Positions 1 through 22,165 are shown, counted from the first letter of the stretch. The stretch: 64,000 nucleotides of DNA from Gavia stellata (GCF_030936135.1 NC_082596.1:16282155-16346154); one strand, 5' to 3'. A program made the numbers and translations. Notes: generated by a model not told the origin, from the sequence alone.

Positions 1-8054
<8,054 letters not shown>

Positions 8055-8807
8055 ATGGTTAGATACAGCAGAGCTAGTGTTCATTTCACTAGTGCGTACA
8101 TGTATTGCCCCATCTGTAGGGCCCAAAAGACCATTGCAGAAAATTTAGATTTTTATTGTCTGTATAAAGTCCTTGGTTTTCTTTTGGGGTTATTTTGGTT
8201 TTTGTATTTTAAATTTACCACTTAAATTTTTAGTGAAACTGCTGGGGTGGGTGGCTTGAGTTCCAACTGCAGAAACCAGACAGCTCAAGGACCCATGTAA
8301 AGATTGTTTTAACAACTCAGAGCAGATGTGTGCAATATTGGTGCATGTAATGTTGAGTATCAATGAAAATGTCTTACGATAATTTGACTAGTTGATTCAA
8401 TAGTGATATTTTTAACCTATACAAGTAAACCTAAATGGCCAGCCTATTGTTTGATTAAAAACTTTGCCAAACTCGTCTAAAATGTTCGGTCTGCTTCTCA
8501 TAGTAGTGGGTTTTTTCCCCTTCCCTAGATCTTTATGCATACCGTGGGTCTCTTAAAGCTGCCAATATGAAAGGTAGTGCCTGATACGTCAGCTTGCTTT
8601 GTCACTGCATTTTTGCAGTCAGATTTTTGTAGCCCTTGATGCTAAGGGGAAACGGGTGTCTGTGGAAAGCACTTCCTCTACGTTATACTATTGCATACAT
8701 GAAAGGACAGAACATGCGTTAAGCATTTTAGACGAAACATTCCTTTTCACTTATCACCTCATTATGGTCCACTACTGATAATGGCTAATTACTGTTAATA
8801 AGCGTCA

Positions 8808-8813
8808 AATAAA
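8808..8813 (+). terminator. RAD21: Proximal poly(A) signal of RAD21
   Basis: Canonical AATAAA about 750 bases after the stop codon, followed by T-rich sequence. It would give a short-3'UTR isoform. Confidence 0.45.
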
Positions 8814-9662
8814 AACTCTAGTCATTTCATTTAAATCTTTAAGATATCAAAATGCTTTAGGTTTGTTAGAGCTGTATATAAACTTCAGACTTTTTAAAAC
8901 AGACTTTAGATTGTAAATTATCTGATTTTTATTAAGCAGGCATATGAAGATAAGAATAAGAGAAGTTGAACAGATTGCCTTTGTAAAGATGTTAAATTCG
9001 GCTACCACCTGTACCGAAAGGGCAACAGACTTGAATATACAGTACAAACGGGCACAGTTCCGCTTAATTGTGTAGTGTATTAATGGCTCTTTGGAAATAT
9101 TTATGGTTTTAGTATCAGTTTTTCCAATAATGCACACTCCTGTGTTCAAAACATTTTTACCAGTTTTGCAAAAGAAGTCCCATTTGATTTTTACATACAA
9201 AGAATGAAGCTTTACTGTTAGACCAGGTAGCACCAGAAATTATGTGAATATGTTGATTATGGAAACCTGTCTTAACTTTTTTTAGGGCAAAATTATTCAC
9301 ACTGAAGGTTCTGGTTTTAATGTTGGCACTTTTGTGAAATAATTTTGGGACTCTGAAATTTAGTGTATACTCAACTGTAAAATTATGTGAATGTTTAAAA
9401 GAAATCTGAGACTACATGATGACCATGTTTTAATAATCCTTGAAAAAGTTAATTGTATAAAGTTACTGCAGCTTTATTTTCAACATGATGTGCCTGTAAA
9501 ACCATGATTTTCCCCTTTGTAAAAAGAGACATTGTAGATAACTTGAATGTTTAATTATAGAAAAGGTCATTAGTTTCTTGTTACACATTTTTAGTCTGTT
9601 TTTGTTGCTTTTCAAGGTTAATATTCTTGAAAATAGTTGATGCTGTTATGTATAACTTTTCT

Positions 9663-9668
9663 AATAAA
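9663..9668 (+). terminator. RAD21: Distal poly(A) signal of RAD21
   Basis: Canonical AATAAA with a GT-rich downstream element immediately after. Best candidate for the main 3' end. Confidence 0.7.
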
Positions 9669-9690
9669 AGTTGTGTTATAAGCTGTTATG

Positions 9691-12600
9691 TATTAGCTCT
9701 ATATCTTGTTTGGACACCTTCCATTGATGTAGTAGGGTCCTAGCATTTAAAGGTTGCTTGTTTTGGTATTAGGAGTGTAGGTGTAACTATTTAGCTCCTT
9801 GAGAGACTTAAAGCTTGAATATGTAAATAGATTTCTTGCCATTAGGAAGGAGGAGTTAATTTACTGGCCATACTGTGGTTTTGTTCAAGTGTTCTGTGCT
9901 GGGAATGTCTGTGTGGAAAATTAGGGGAGACTGTCTATAAAATGTGATTCATCTCCATGCCAGTCCCTTCTGAAGGCCAGAACGTATCCAGCTTGAATTC
10001 TTTCAGCTCTGCTGTTCCCTTGCTTCTAGGCTTGCCTCTGCATGTGGGTATGTCAGTGCTTCTGAAGTTAAGTGCTCCTGGTAGATGCAGACACTCGGAT
10101 CCAAGCCTATAGAAGCAGCGCATCTCCCATGGAGTCACTCGGGTTACCTACAGAACTTCTACAGAGCCTGGGGTAATGAATTCTGTTTGACATGGGCTGT
10201 CTCTGGAGGTTGAAGAACTAGCCTGGATCCAGTAAGCTAACTTAACCTGGGCTCCACACAGAAGTGACTATACTGCGTTTCAGCTACCTGTGGAAGCAGT
10301 CGGGCTGATTTTGTTTGTGCTGCAAGTCTTGGGGGATGCAGGCTGGCCTGTGCTGAGCTAGCCTGACCATGTGCCCATGCGTACAACTTGCTTGCAGCGG
10401 AAAAGGATGACTTGGGTTTTCATTCCTTTCGTTAAAGCTCTGTAAGGGAGAGAAATATGAATGGTAGCTTTTTTGCCTTTTTCTTTTCTTGTATCAATAA
10501 TCCTGGACACTTTTATCAGTTTTGTTCTTTGTTATACCACTGTCATCAGCACTCATGACAAGTTGATTGCACAAACGTATACTCCCGATGACACTAAATA
10601 TAGTCTGAGGCAATGAATGCAAGCTCTGCTTTATAATGTACAGGATTTGTTACTAGTTTTGAACATGACCTGCAAGTAGCACTGGCAGACTTATTTCTCG
10701 GAAAGTGGGCTTCGCAGTAATATACTGATCAGCTGTTGAATAAGGTCTGAGGAATGGTGATAAGACAAAGCATTTGCTCTCTGTATTTCTCCTATATCTA
10801 TAAGTATATTACCCTACTGCATTATTGTGCAGACAGATGATGAGATGCAGAAAGGCTTTCTGTTGCACGGCATTTATTCTGTTTTCCCTATGACAGCTGT
10901 TATTTACAAAGATAGTGGAGTACTTTAAAAAAAAAAGTACAGCATCTGCATTTTATTATCATACTTCTTCAAATAAATGTCTAAATGGTTTTAAAGGAAT
11001 TAACCGTAAGCATTCAGTTAGGTTTTCACTAGATAAGAAGCCATTTTCCTAGCAGTTCAGTGAGTAACACTGTCTACTTTTCAGAAACCAATCCTCCTGT
11101 AAGGGATTTAGATTTATTGATAACATTACTGTAAAGTGTATTCCTTGCTGCTTTACCACTCAGGCTGGAATGTCTCTAGTGTGTTTGGCTATAGCGTTAC
11201 ACTGCATCAGTGAGGGGAAGGAGCTGCTGTGAATACCTCTCAGTGCTCCGTCTTCCTCACTGGCAGCAGGTTTGTTCTGTCTGCAGATCTTAACTATTTA
11301 CATCAGAGACTACTATGCATGCCCTGTTTTCCAAATTACTCCTTTTTGGTGGGTGAAAAGGAAAACAGTTCATGAATCTAAGGAAATACTCCTGCAAGGA
11401 GATTCAGTTGCTGAATGAATTCCTGCCCTGCATGTCTGACCGCCTTGAAGACATACTGCTCCAGTTCTCCCTCAGAGAGCTCTTGTTCTCATTCCAGCTG
11501 AGGCGGAAGGGAGGAAGTCAGGCAGGTAATGTTATCTACATCTGTAGGTTAAGTAGTGCTCTGCTTCTGGGAAGGGTATGAGTAGAGGGCTCTTGGTAAT
11601 TCACAAGACATTTTATAAGGCAGGTTCTAACTTACCTTCAGCCAATAGTTTTAGCTATCACTGGAACTCGCACTTCAGGATTTTAAACCAACTTGGTTAG
11701 CAACTTTAGTTGGCAGATGTCATGCGCAACCTTGGTTCAGGGACTTTGTTGGAGGGTCAAGTATATGGTGTTAAGGATGCTGAGCTGTGCCCATCTTTTG
11801 TAGATTGCCTTTTCTGCTTTGGTCTTTCCAGGTAACCTGCTCTTACACCTGCAATTAAAGGAATTCAAACTTCAAAGGGTTATTCTCCACTCCCTATTGT
11901 CATCCCACTGCCACATGTGTGTCTGTGTGATGGTATGTAACAGATTATTTTGGGGGGGGGGGGCGGGGCGGGGACTGGGGTTCTGGTTAAGTTTTTCTGT
12001 TTTCAAAGCTTTCAAGTATCCAGTACTTGTGGAACATATTTCCTCAAGTGGTCATCATGTTCCTGCTTGTGCTTTTTCAAAGATGTTTCTTTTGTTATAC
12101 CTAGAACAATTGGCTAGGCTATATACTGTGAACTTCTGCAAGATGAATATATAGAAAAGCTAAAGGACCAGGAAATAGTTTGTCCTTTCATCCTTGCGTG
12201 TTGGGATGTTCTCTCTGCATTTCTTGCTAACCTCCGAAGGTCTGATAAAGCCACTGAAAAGAACAGGAGGTAGAAAAAGGGAAGGTTTTCCCTTGTTATT
12301 CTCACAGGAGCTGTTTTAACATTTGTTTTAGTTGAAAACATTTTCATGCAGAGTCCAAAAAAATCCAAAAACTCAGCTAGGAGAAAGTATTCATATTAGC
12401 CAAACACTAATGTTAATGTTGTGTTACAAGTAGAATAAAGTGCCAGAAACTTTCTGGGAGAACACACCCTCCAATTTCATTTGGCCTTAGCTATTCCCCA
12501 GCAGCCAGGAAGGATACAAGAAGTAGTCTGGCTGTCATGAGCCAGGTCTCTACATGTTCTCCCTTCCCAAGCCCCCCTGCTTTTCTTGTTTGCCCAACTT

Positions 12601-15600
12601 TTGTTTTCAATAAAAGCATTAAACATTATAATATAGCCTGAAACGAACACAAAATAACTGAGGATGGTGTGCTTGACCTTTAATCATGGATGTTTATAAA
12701 TGTTGTTTGACATTAATCAAGAATACATGCGATGAGAGACACAGATTTGCTCATGACACTTAGCATTCTTCTAGAGCAGATGGGGGTTTAAAGCCAGTAG
12801 CATTCTCCATGCAAGGACTCCTCTCTAAATTAAAACGTTCTGCTGCTTTCTTGGAATACTCTCCCCTTCCCTGCCTTGCAGTGCCCAGGTAGTGCTGGCA
12901 ATTATTTGCACAGTTTAGTTATCTAGGTTTGGGGTTGGTGGGAACTGATTCAGGGTAAAAGCCACCAAAAGAAATGTTTTTTTTTTTTTCTCCTCCAGCT
13001 GGATCAATTCCTACATCCTGCGCACTGGGCAGCCGTACAGAAACTTGTGCCAGCATGACACAAGAAGCACCAGGCAGGAGAATAGAGAAGGGAAGGGGTG
13101 AGGATTGCTTTTTCTGATGGCTGTGCCAACTTTGCGTGTGTGTTAAATCAGTCTAAGAAAATTATTCATAATAATGCTGTTTGAATTCAGGAGTCCCAGC
13201 ACTGGCTAAAACTGGTGGACTGGCATGTTTATCGTCAGTTTGCACACCAGAACTAATACTCTGCTTTTCCAAGGCAGAAGTTGAATGTTCTCCCTCAAAT
13301 CGGGTATTTCTATGACAGAGCTCAATCCAGCCTTTGCCAGAGGATGTGGCTGCACTAGCTTTCTGTTCATTTTGTGAAAGTTAATATATCCAGTTCTCGT
13401 GTTCCTTGAGAGTAAGCCAGAATTACAGTCAATGTGCGCTTCACAGGCAGCGTGTATCACACATCGCAGTGAATTTTAACTCCGAAATGAAGGGATCGGG
13501 ATACCATAAACTGTTCCACCGCTGAGCATTTTTGCAGAAAAGTTCAGCTGAATTTGGTTTTGTACAAATTAAGCTGCTTCTCATATTCCTTGACTATGGG
13601 ACTAATCTCCAAAACAAAAGAAATGCTGATGGTTAAGGAATAAGAAACCACAGCCGATGTTGTGAGAAAAAATAGAAGGAGAAGCAGTTTAGCATTTGGA
13701 TTCAGAAACAGAATTTGATGCTTAACTTAGGAATGTTTCTCTGATTGGTCAAATAACTGATGAGAGACCCTGAAAATAACCTAAATGTACCATTTTGCGT
13801 TTTGTAATTACATGAGTGCAAACTTGTAGCTAGTCTTGATGATGCTGAGGGAGGCAGCAATGAGCCAGAAAAGGCATGAAAAGGTTTGTTATGGTGGCAG
13901 CTACTTAGCAACACAAGCTGCAGATTTTCCTTGATCATTTCTCAAGACTGAAGTAAGTGTGGAAGACACCGGGTGCTTCCAGTGCTGAGTTTCATCTTCA
14001 CATCTGTCAGAAGCAGTTCCAGTTTGTTAATTGTGGCAGGCTGCTCCCCGCAGTGTGAATTGGGGCTAGGATCTCTGTCGCCTTCGCCACCCAGCCTGTG
14101 GAATTACAGGGAGGCTATGTTCAGAGCTGAGCAGATAGCCCTAATACTAAAAAGGTTTAAAACCAAGCCCAAGGAGACGAGACCTGCCGCATGCGAGGGG
14201 AACGTATCAGGAATACTTAAACTGTCCTTCACATCAGCAGCAAAGCCACTGTCATTCCCCTGTCTCACTTGTCCTGCTCCCTTGGCAGGGGTGGCATGAC
14301 CAAAGGAGCGTTGCGGATGTCCGACAGGTTTTACTGATTGCCAATGAGCTGCTTTTGATGAGGCACAACTGAGCAAGTGGCTCAGTCTCGTGCACACAAC
14401 TGCAGAGGAAGATTTCCACGCAGCTTGTACTCCCTGCCCTGATTGCCAAGACCTGTTCCCAGGAGGGCAGATGCAGATTGCTCCCAACACGCAGAGCCCG
14501 GGAAGGAGGAGGCTGAGCCTACCTCAGAGAGCAGTGTTAGGTCTAGCTAGATAGGTACGCATATAACCTTACCTAAAATTATTTGTGTTTATGGCAGACT
14601 TTGTTCTTATGACTCAGTAACGCTGTTGCTGTTACGAAAAGGCCCTTCTGGTTCACTGTGATGTGCAGATCATTCACTCCCTGAGGGAAATACAGTGGGT
14701 ACCAAATCCAGCCAGCATACACATAGTGGAGCCTGAGGCTGGACTAAAAGTGAGAGGATTGTGGGTTTTCATTGAAACAAGGTGGAGACATAAGGTCTGC
14801 CAGCTGCAGAGGTGGATTCAGCAGGATGAGAGCCAGGGCCTGCAGTTCGGCTGCTTCTGTAACCATGACACCTACCTGAATGTTATTCCAGGAGCCAGCA
14901 CAAGGATGTGACAAAGTTACACACACATCGTGTCCAAGTACACAGGGAAAAAACTTGGCCTGAGTGTTCTTCTGTCAAAAAGGAAAATGGATGCTCTTAT
15001 GCTGCATCCCCAAGTCTGGTACTCAGCTGTGAGCTGCCAAGAGCTCCCTGACAGCCCTGGACCCGGGGTTTGCCTCCTCCATAGCAGCTGACATTTTCCT
15101 CGGGGATGCCCTGTGTAAGGACATGTGTGTAAATGCTCCTCCGTGAATGGCACTTGGCCAGTCACCTGGCCTTCGAAGTACCCACTCTTCTTCCTCTCCA
15201 GCAGAAGAATTTCCCAGCCTGTCCTACTAGAAAGCCTGATCGTGGCTAACCAGGGTGAAGCCCATGTGAGAGAACCCCATGAAGATGACTGAGGTGCGTG
15301 CCCTGCCGTTTCACTCCTATGTCTCGTCACCTCAACCACATCGCAGCTGCAGAGGAAAGCCAATACTCTGTTCCCCATCACAGCATGACCTGCCAGAGGC
15401 AGAGGTGAGGAGTGAGGTGGGGAGAGCATCTCTCACCAGGAGCCTCACAGGACAGAGTCCTTGCACCCAAGTCACTGATGCACAGTCAGGTCTTCATCAC
15501 TTGGGTGAGACTTGGACTAGGGTACCAAGACAAGGCCCATGGCAAGGGACAAAAAAAAGATGTCTTCATGCTTTACAGTAGGAACATGAAAACAATGCAA

Positions 15601-18600
15601 CTTTTAAGCAGAAATCAAGCTGGTTTCATCCCTGTGTTACACAGATGTGAGTAATGAATGCTCATCCATGACTCTCTTCCATCTACTTCAATGATTGGAG
15701 GGGTACCAAGTTAGCACCAGGTTTTAAATCCAAAGAGGTAACTTCAAATGTTACAGTAAATTTGGGACTGACATTTAAAGCAAAAAATAATGTTTTAAGG
15801 TCATTGGACTAGCCTGCTAGAAAAACTGTGTATTATTTGAAAAATTCAGCTTCTAATTAATGCTGTCCAAAATAATTCTGTTCTGAACACAGGATAGAGA
15901 AATCTAGTTTAACCAAAAGGTACAGGTAGCAATGAGGTGCTACGTTTATGAGATTTGATTGCAGAACTAATTGGCTCATAGTTTGACAAATCATCACTAT
16001 AATATATAGTCTGCACATGTTTAAAACACATCCTCCTATAACCACCGTCTAGATCCCAGTTAAATGTAGTAGAAGTAGCTAGCATTTAAAATAATCCCTT
16101 ACAAACTGTAATTTCTGCATATTTTTTTCCTCCAATCAGCTAAACTAGACTATCTTTTTCAGGCTTAGGGTTTAGAAGCACAATAAAGTCTGGTAGGTAT
16201 GAGTTCTTGATGAAAGCCATGCAACGGTGGGCAACAGGCCAAGAAAAGAAGATTTAAAGGAGTTAATTTCCTGCTGACTGAAGGATGTATGTGAGGTCAC
16301 AGGTATTTATCTTCCATCACGACTCTATGTTTCCTTCTGGAAGGGGAAAGAAACTTGTCTTCATGGCATTTCTGTACTGATATTTTAATTTTAGAGGACC
16401 TCACTGTAAAAGAAGGACCAAGAATCTAAGTGGTCCAGGCAAGGATCTTAAATTCTTGAAATACTTAAAGTAATATGAGCTGGAGGCAGTCCACAGAAAA
16501 ATGTCATCAGCTATCTGCTACCAACCTAAATATCTGTCTGCACCACCACTGAGGACTGAGCTAACCTCCTCCCTTCGTGCCTGGATTGGTCTCACAGAGC
16601 CAGAAACCTTTCTTGGAAGAAGTCTTTCTCAGAAATCACATTCCTCAATATTCTTTTCATGAGTCTGCAACTGTAGTCACTTGGCTTTCAGTTATTTTTC
16701 TCCAGCATTGGCAATTTGTTGTTTCTCTCAAATGTTCATCTGGCTCTGTTTTGCTTAATCGTGGTGTCTCCCAAAGGTCTGCACTAATGAGTTTCTGCAT
16801 TCATACCATATGCTTTCTTTGCCATGGAGAACTTTAGTTGTATAGAAAACAGTTTTTGAGACTCTTTCTATTCCCTTTCTCTTCTATCCTCAAATCTGAA
16901 AGGTCTTCTAGGCAGAAGAGGCTTCTTGGGTCCCTTCACCCTGCTAGTTAGAATCAGACCACATCTTAACAATGCTCTTGTGTAATTTAGATATATGGCA
17001 AAACTTTGAAAGTAATTGTCCAGTTCCTTCTTGATTTGGATTTGGGTTAACTAGCTTTTTTGGAGCCTTCATTTGAAATCCCAGAGGCTAAGGTCATCCA
17101 CACACTCAAAAAGTGGTGGGAACACCAGGCGACAAGAGACATCAGCTTCCTATTGAAAAAGCTGTGCTTCCAAGGGTGGCATTTTCAGCCAGGCGGGATG
17201 GGAAAGGACTGCTCCTGAGCAAGGGGACATCTCAGAAGGTTTTAGGAGGCTCAAGGTAGCTAGAAGATCAGCACTGGAGCACAAACCTCCCAGGAAGAGC
17301 CAAGCCAGCTGCTCTGGAGGTAATCACAACTAGCAAAGGGAATCACCCAAACTACTCAACTGATAAAAATAACCCGTAAGAGCTAAATATCCCAGACAGA
17401 CAATATAAAATCTCATTTTAAATTATCCAGTTAGGAACCAGACCAGCAGGGAATGTTTTTTACAAGAAAGTCCTTGGAGGACTATGATTCCCACCCTTTC
17501 TGGCAATTGCTCTCTCTCCACTCCCAAAAATTCCCATCCCTGGGCACTTCTGGCACAGATCTGCTATCAACAGCAATGCTTAGCTTAGTGAAGCATCACA
17601 AATCCATCTCCAGTACCACAGAAGAGTTCCCTCCTGCATTTTCCCCATATGAATCACTTTGTTCTAGTTTTCTCTTGTAGATGCAATGAAAGCAACATTC
17701 AAATGACATTCCAGTTCTTCAAATCATCCATCAAGTTGAAAGTGTACATGAGTGTTGTTTGCTAATCTAGGTCCACGCCCAGCCTATTCCCTAGCACAAA
17801 ATGCTGTTGGTTGGCTGGACCATAGGAAGATATGGAAGAACCTGATGCTTTTGGTCCTAAGAGCAGCAGCAGAAAGGAAGACGTCTCACTCCAATACAGC
17901 TGGGTCAGGAAAACTCCTGGGCAGGGAGCCATTCATGCACTGTCTATGTGTGAAGTATGGGAAGATGTTGACTGTCCTGAAGGATGGAGACAAGGACAGT
18001 GGCGTTGGCGTACACTGGGGCTTGGGGGGGAATTGGCCAGAGGAGTTCATACTGGTGAGCATTGGAAACACATGGCAGAATAGATTTGATCAGAAGAATT
18101 TTGGGGAGCAACACCAGTTTTCCTATAGTCAAGGAGCTTCTTAGACTTTTTGGGTTTTTTATGGCACCAGATTAACAACAATAGCACTCCACAATATCCT
18201 TCAGAAGGAGACTATTTTCTTTTTCTGGAGGCTGTAATTTCTCAACCTGTTTGTTACTGGAGGCTCAGGCAGGTCTGATGCACTTTGTCACTGTCCCAGG
18301 ACAGCATCTGAGACAGCCAACCTCCTTAGCAGTGTGTCAATTACAGCCCATCACAGGGTTGTGCTGGTCCTACCTTTGCATCCCTTCGTGGCACTGAGAC
18401 GGATACCTCACGCCCTCTTGGTGATGAGAGTCCCATCCAAGAGACTCACTGCAGCTGAAGTTCACTGGTGATGTCCTGCCCTCTCTGCTTTGCAAGTCTA
18501 CTGGCAAGTAAGAAGAGCATTAACACCAGTGGATGGCATTTTAATCTGAGACATTAACTAACTTTCAGGCAATGGTATCAAATAGTAGCTGATTATCTAG

Positions 18601-21600
18601 GCATTGCCAGAAAAGCAGAAGACAAAACTCTGCTTATGTCTCCAAGACACCAGTTCCAGTTTGCCTGCTGAAGTTACTGCTGCTACATTATTTTACAGCT
18701 CTTGAGATTTTTGCCTAGGTGTTTGTCATATGTATTTTTTCAGTTACTATGGATTTTCTAATTGTATAGTTTTGTTTTCTTTTGTCTGGTTTTACAGACA
18801 ATTCCCAGTGTTGAGGATGCTTTCATATAAACATTGGGTTTACCTGTAGGATGTCCCCTGATAAACTTGACTGTCAGTTATACAAGCTCACATTTTTCAC
18901 AAACTGGCCAGACTTCTTGAAGCAGACTGAAGTATGTTGCATTAATGTATGGGAAGAGACTTAATCTACTTTTATATCCATTTTCAATAAAACACAATTT
19001 TCTCTGAAAGATCTGCCTAAAACCTTTGTCTCCCAACTTGAAATATATTTCTGAAAGTAATAAAATTTTCCATTACACCAGCAAAGTAGATATTAAATTT
19101 TATTTCTCTAAGTATCAGAACTTCCCATCCCTCAAGGGATATCTTCTGTGTATCTTTGCAAACTTGATAAATGAAGTACAATGAATCCAACTGATGTTCC
19201 ACCTTCAGAGCAGGGTTATTATAAAACAGGGGAAAAAGAATGTTCCTACAGTAAATGGGATCAGAAAAAAAATCTCCTTGTGTTCTTAGCATACTCGGAA
19301 ATTTCTAGCAAAAATTATGACAAGGTGTTTTACTACTGTACGTGCAGTAACTGTAAGGGCAGCTTGCCGTATACTTCACTCATTTAGAGAAAACATCCCT
19401 GTGATGGATGACACAACGATGTGAAAAATAACAGAGCCTGGTGACAAATTCATTGTGTGGCTTTGACCTATTCTCTTTCTAATACTCCATCTCCTCGGGA
19501 CTTTCTCGTTTCAGGCATCCTAGCCTCCTCAGCTGTGGGTCTGTCTTCCTCTATTTATTTTTCTTTTCCTTTTTCTTTTCCTTTATTAAATTGAAACTAC
19601 AGGACACATGTTTCATTCTTTTCATCCAAGTATGGAGATCTCACCTGCTCTAGGCCAAAGGCAGGTGAAAGCCTATCCAATACTAGTGGACACTTTGCTA
19701 CATGGGCAAAAAAAAAATCACTCTGGGAAAGTGTGGCATCTTGTCACAGGAAGCAAAAATTGGCTGAAAAGCCAGTGCTGTTGAAGTGAGTGGCAATTTC
19801 CCGATGGATGTCAGTGAAGTTGGAGCTTCGGTCCTGGAGTTTGAGACCATGGAGCTGGGCTCTCTGCGGGGACACGACATGGTCTTGGCCAGAAACGCCA
19901 GCAATCACGTCCCACTGGAGCTGGTGCTGTGTCACTGCTGTGTTACTGCTCACTCTTGCTCACCACCAGTGCTGTTACAAACAGAAATGGTGTTGTGGAA
20001 AGGTGGTCTTCATCACTTCATGGGAAGATGGGACCCTCTGCAACCAAGCGCAGTGGTCACCCCAGAGGACTGTGCTGGGCTGGCGTTGGCCACACCTTCA
20101 CTCTCTCCTTATTCCTTATGCTGAGAGAACACAAATAACATTCAAACATTATCATTATAAGGCCATTGGCCAATTTGGTCAGTTAACTTCTGTGCTGCCC
20201 TTTTGCTTTAGCTGGCTGGGGAGGAGGGAGTTCGAGCAGAGACCTCCTCATCTGACCCACCACCCACACCGTGACCACTACTGGAGATAGGAGCACAGAG
20301 AAGTACCTCCTTCCGCTGTAATACAAACCTACCAAACACTATAAATGACTGGTGTAATTAAAACCGCAGGCCAGAGAAGGAAGATAGCTCATTAATTTTT
20401 TGAAGGTTGAACAAGATAGGTGGAAGCAATAGTGTCTTTTGGGGTGCAAGAGAGACATGGGCAAATTGCCTGTCTCGGCACAAGCTGTTCTCTGGCCAAA
20501 GGGCAGAGGATCAGCCGCCGGCTGAATATCACCATTCAATACTGATCACTAGTATGTTTTTTTTTTTTTTTTCCTGTTTTGTTGTCCTATTGTAGCTGTC
20601 ATCTGCTAGTTGTTTCTGTGCCCAGTTAAAATCTTCATGGTCACTCTCCTCTCAAGGTGTTTGGTGTGGTGAAGGCAGGCGAGGAGGGCACATGCCATAA
20701 CAGAAGCCTGTCCTTGAATCCTGCAATTTGGATTTCTTCTAATCAGGCTGCCCTGCTCAAGAGGTACCTTGAAAAAACTCTTGTAGGAAATGGATGTGAC
20801 TGCTGTCAAAGAGCAAGAATTCAGATGTTCGATCCCTCCTTAAAAAAACCTTAGACAACATTGCATCTTCCTTGGACAACTCTTCCATCCAGATATGGCA
20901 GCAACCTAGGTATGGTGGGGCTCTCTGATGCCCTCTGAGTGTATCTCATTCTCCTCCCACTTTGTCAGAAGCAAAAAGAAAATGCTCTTGATGTTGAATA
21001 AGCTACCCTGATATACAGACATCTGACCTGTGTAGTGGTCAATCTAGTGACCAGACACACTCCTGGAAGAAGACTCCCAGATCTCTGGGATATCTTGTCC
21101 TACCCAAACCTGCAGGCACCCAGTCCTGGCCATTGTTGAAAGTAGGATACGAGACTGAATAGACCCTGGTTTTCATCTCCTGCTCTTAAAAACCCACTAC
21201 CTTCTTGAAACCCACCCTGCCCACCTCTTCCTGCAAAGCTCCAACCTGCAGGATCCTGCTTCCTAGCACCAAGCCAGGGCTGGCACAGCATTCATGTCTG
21301 ATGGAAATAGCACTTTCAGTATTCCTAAAATGATTTGCTGAACTTGAAATAGAAGTGCTTGGCACAGAAGGATGCATAGCAGATACCACAGACCAAGCCA
21401 AGGAGTTTGGGTATACCTCATACATACTAAGAGCTACAGCCAGAAAAAAAGCCACCCGTATCCCTCTAAAATGTCCCTCTGCGTGCAGGTAACAAGGATA
21501 TGCAGCCTGAATTGTGATAGTAGTTGGAAATGTTTTAAAATCCATTTGCAGGTCACATCTAGCAGGCAGGAAGGCTGTCATCAGCTCTGATTTTGCCATT

Positions 21601-22045
21601 TCATTTCCACTCACTCTCATTCATGTGGAAAGATCTTGGAGCGCCCTGGGCTGTGATCTGCTCAGTTCTATTTTTGGCTGTCTCCTTTCTGAAGGAAGGT
21701 GATTTCTCACATGTGGTTGTTTTCCAATTATCACTTGTTGAGACATACCCCCTGGTTATATTACAAAGAGAATCAGGTGGCAAGTACATATTTACAAGTC
21801 TTTATTCTGAGGCACAGGAATACCTTATTGATTTGAGCTTTGAACTGAAACTGTGGGCACTCTCAGGAATCACATTTCTTCTGGCTGAGTTGACCCAGCC
21901 CCTTACTGTTCCATGGGAGACACAGAAAATTAAGTATCATCTAATTTACTTGTGTGTGTGTGCAAATAGAGCAAGGGTGGTACATTGTACAAGATTTAAA
22001 ATAACCAAGTGTCTCCTACAATAGGCTTGCGTGGGTTGTTTGTGT
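9691..22045. other. Intergenic RAD21-UTP23, part 1
   Basis: No gene I can support. Open frames up to 170 codons (for example 14917-15429 on -, 19790-20290 on +) show no recognisable domain, no splice-consistent continuation and no codon pattern. They are denser where GC is higher (14-15.6 kb, 19.7-20.3 kb). Local features are a G-run at 11952-11980 and a pyrimidine-rich CTTTT tract near 19555-19587. Confidence 0.7.
11952..11980 (+). repeat. G-run with G-quadruplex pattern
   Basis: Twelve consecutive G, then GGGG, GGGG and GGGG separated by single C or ACT. This fits the four-tract G4 pattern with very short loops. Confidence 0.7.
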
Positions 22046-22090
22046 GTGGTTTTTTTGTTGTTTTTTTTTGTTTGTTTGTTTGTTTTTTTC
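22046..22090 (+). repeat. T/TTTG-rich simple repeat
   Basis: Runs of T interleaved with TTTG units, directly abutting the CR1 tail that follows. Confidence 0.8.
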
Positions 22091-22165
22091 AGGTTGGACT
22101 TGATGATCTTACAGGTCTTTTCCAACCGTAGTGATTCTGTGATTCTGTGATTCTGTGATTCTGTG
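22091..22165 (+). mobile_element. CR1 LINE 3' tail with octamer repeats
   Basis: AGGTTGGACTTGATGATCTT followed by GGTCTTTTCCAACC is the conserved CR1 3' end. It ends in four perfect GATTCTGT units (22133-22164), the hallmark CR1 terminal microsatellite. Extreme 5' truncation leaves only about 75 bp. Confidence 0.9.

Larger units (their letters stand above)
8055..9690 (+). other. RAD21: RAD21 3'UTR
   Basis: AT-rich, about 1.6 kb. A proximal AATAAA lies at 8808-8813. A distal AATAAA at 9663-9668 is followed by a GT-rich stretch (GTTGTGTTATAAGCTGTTAT), which is typical of a cleavage site. The end at ~9690 is estimated from that signal. Confidence 0.75.

Noticed and set aside
14917..15429. 170-codon - frame in the intergenic region
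   Set aside because: No recognisable domain or conserved motif, neighbouring frames are also open, and no promoter or splice support.
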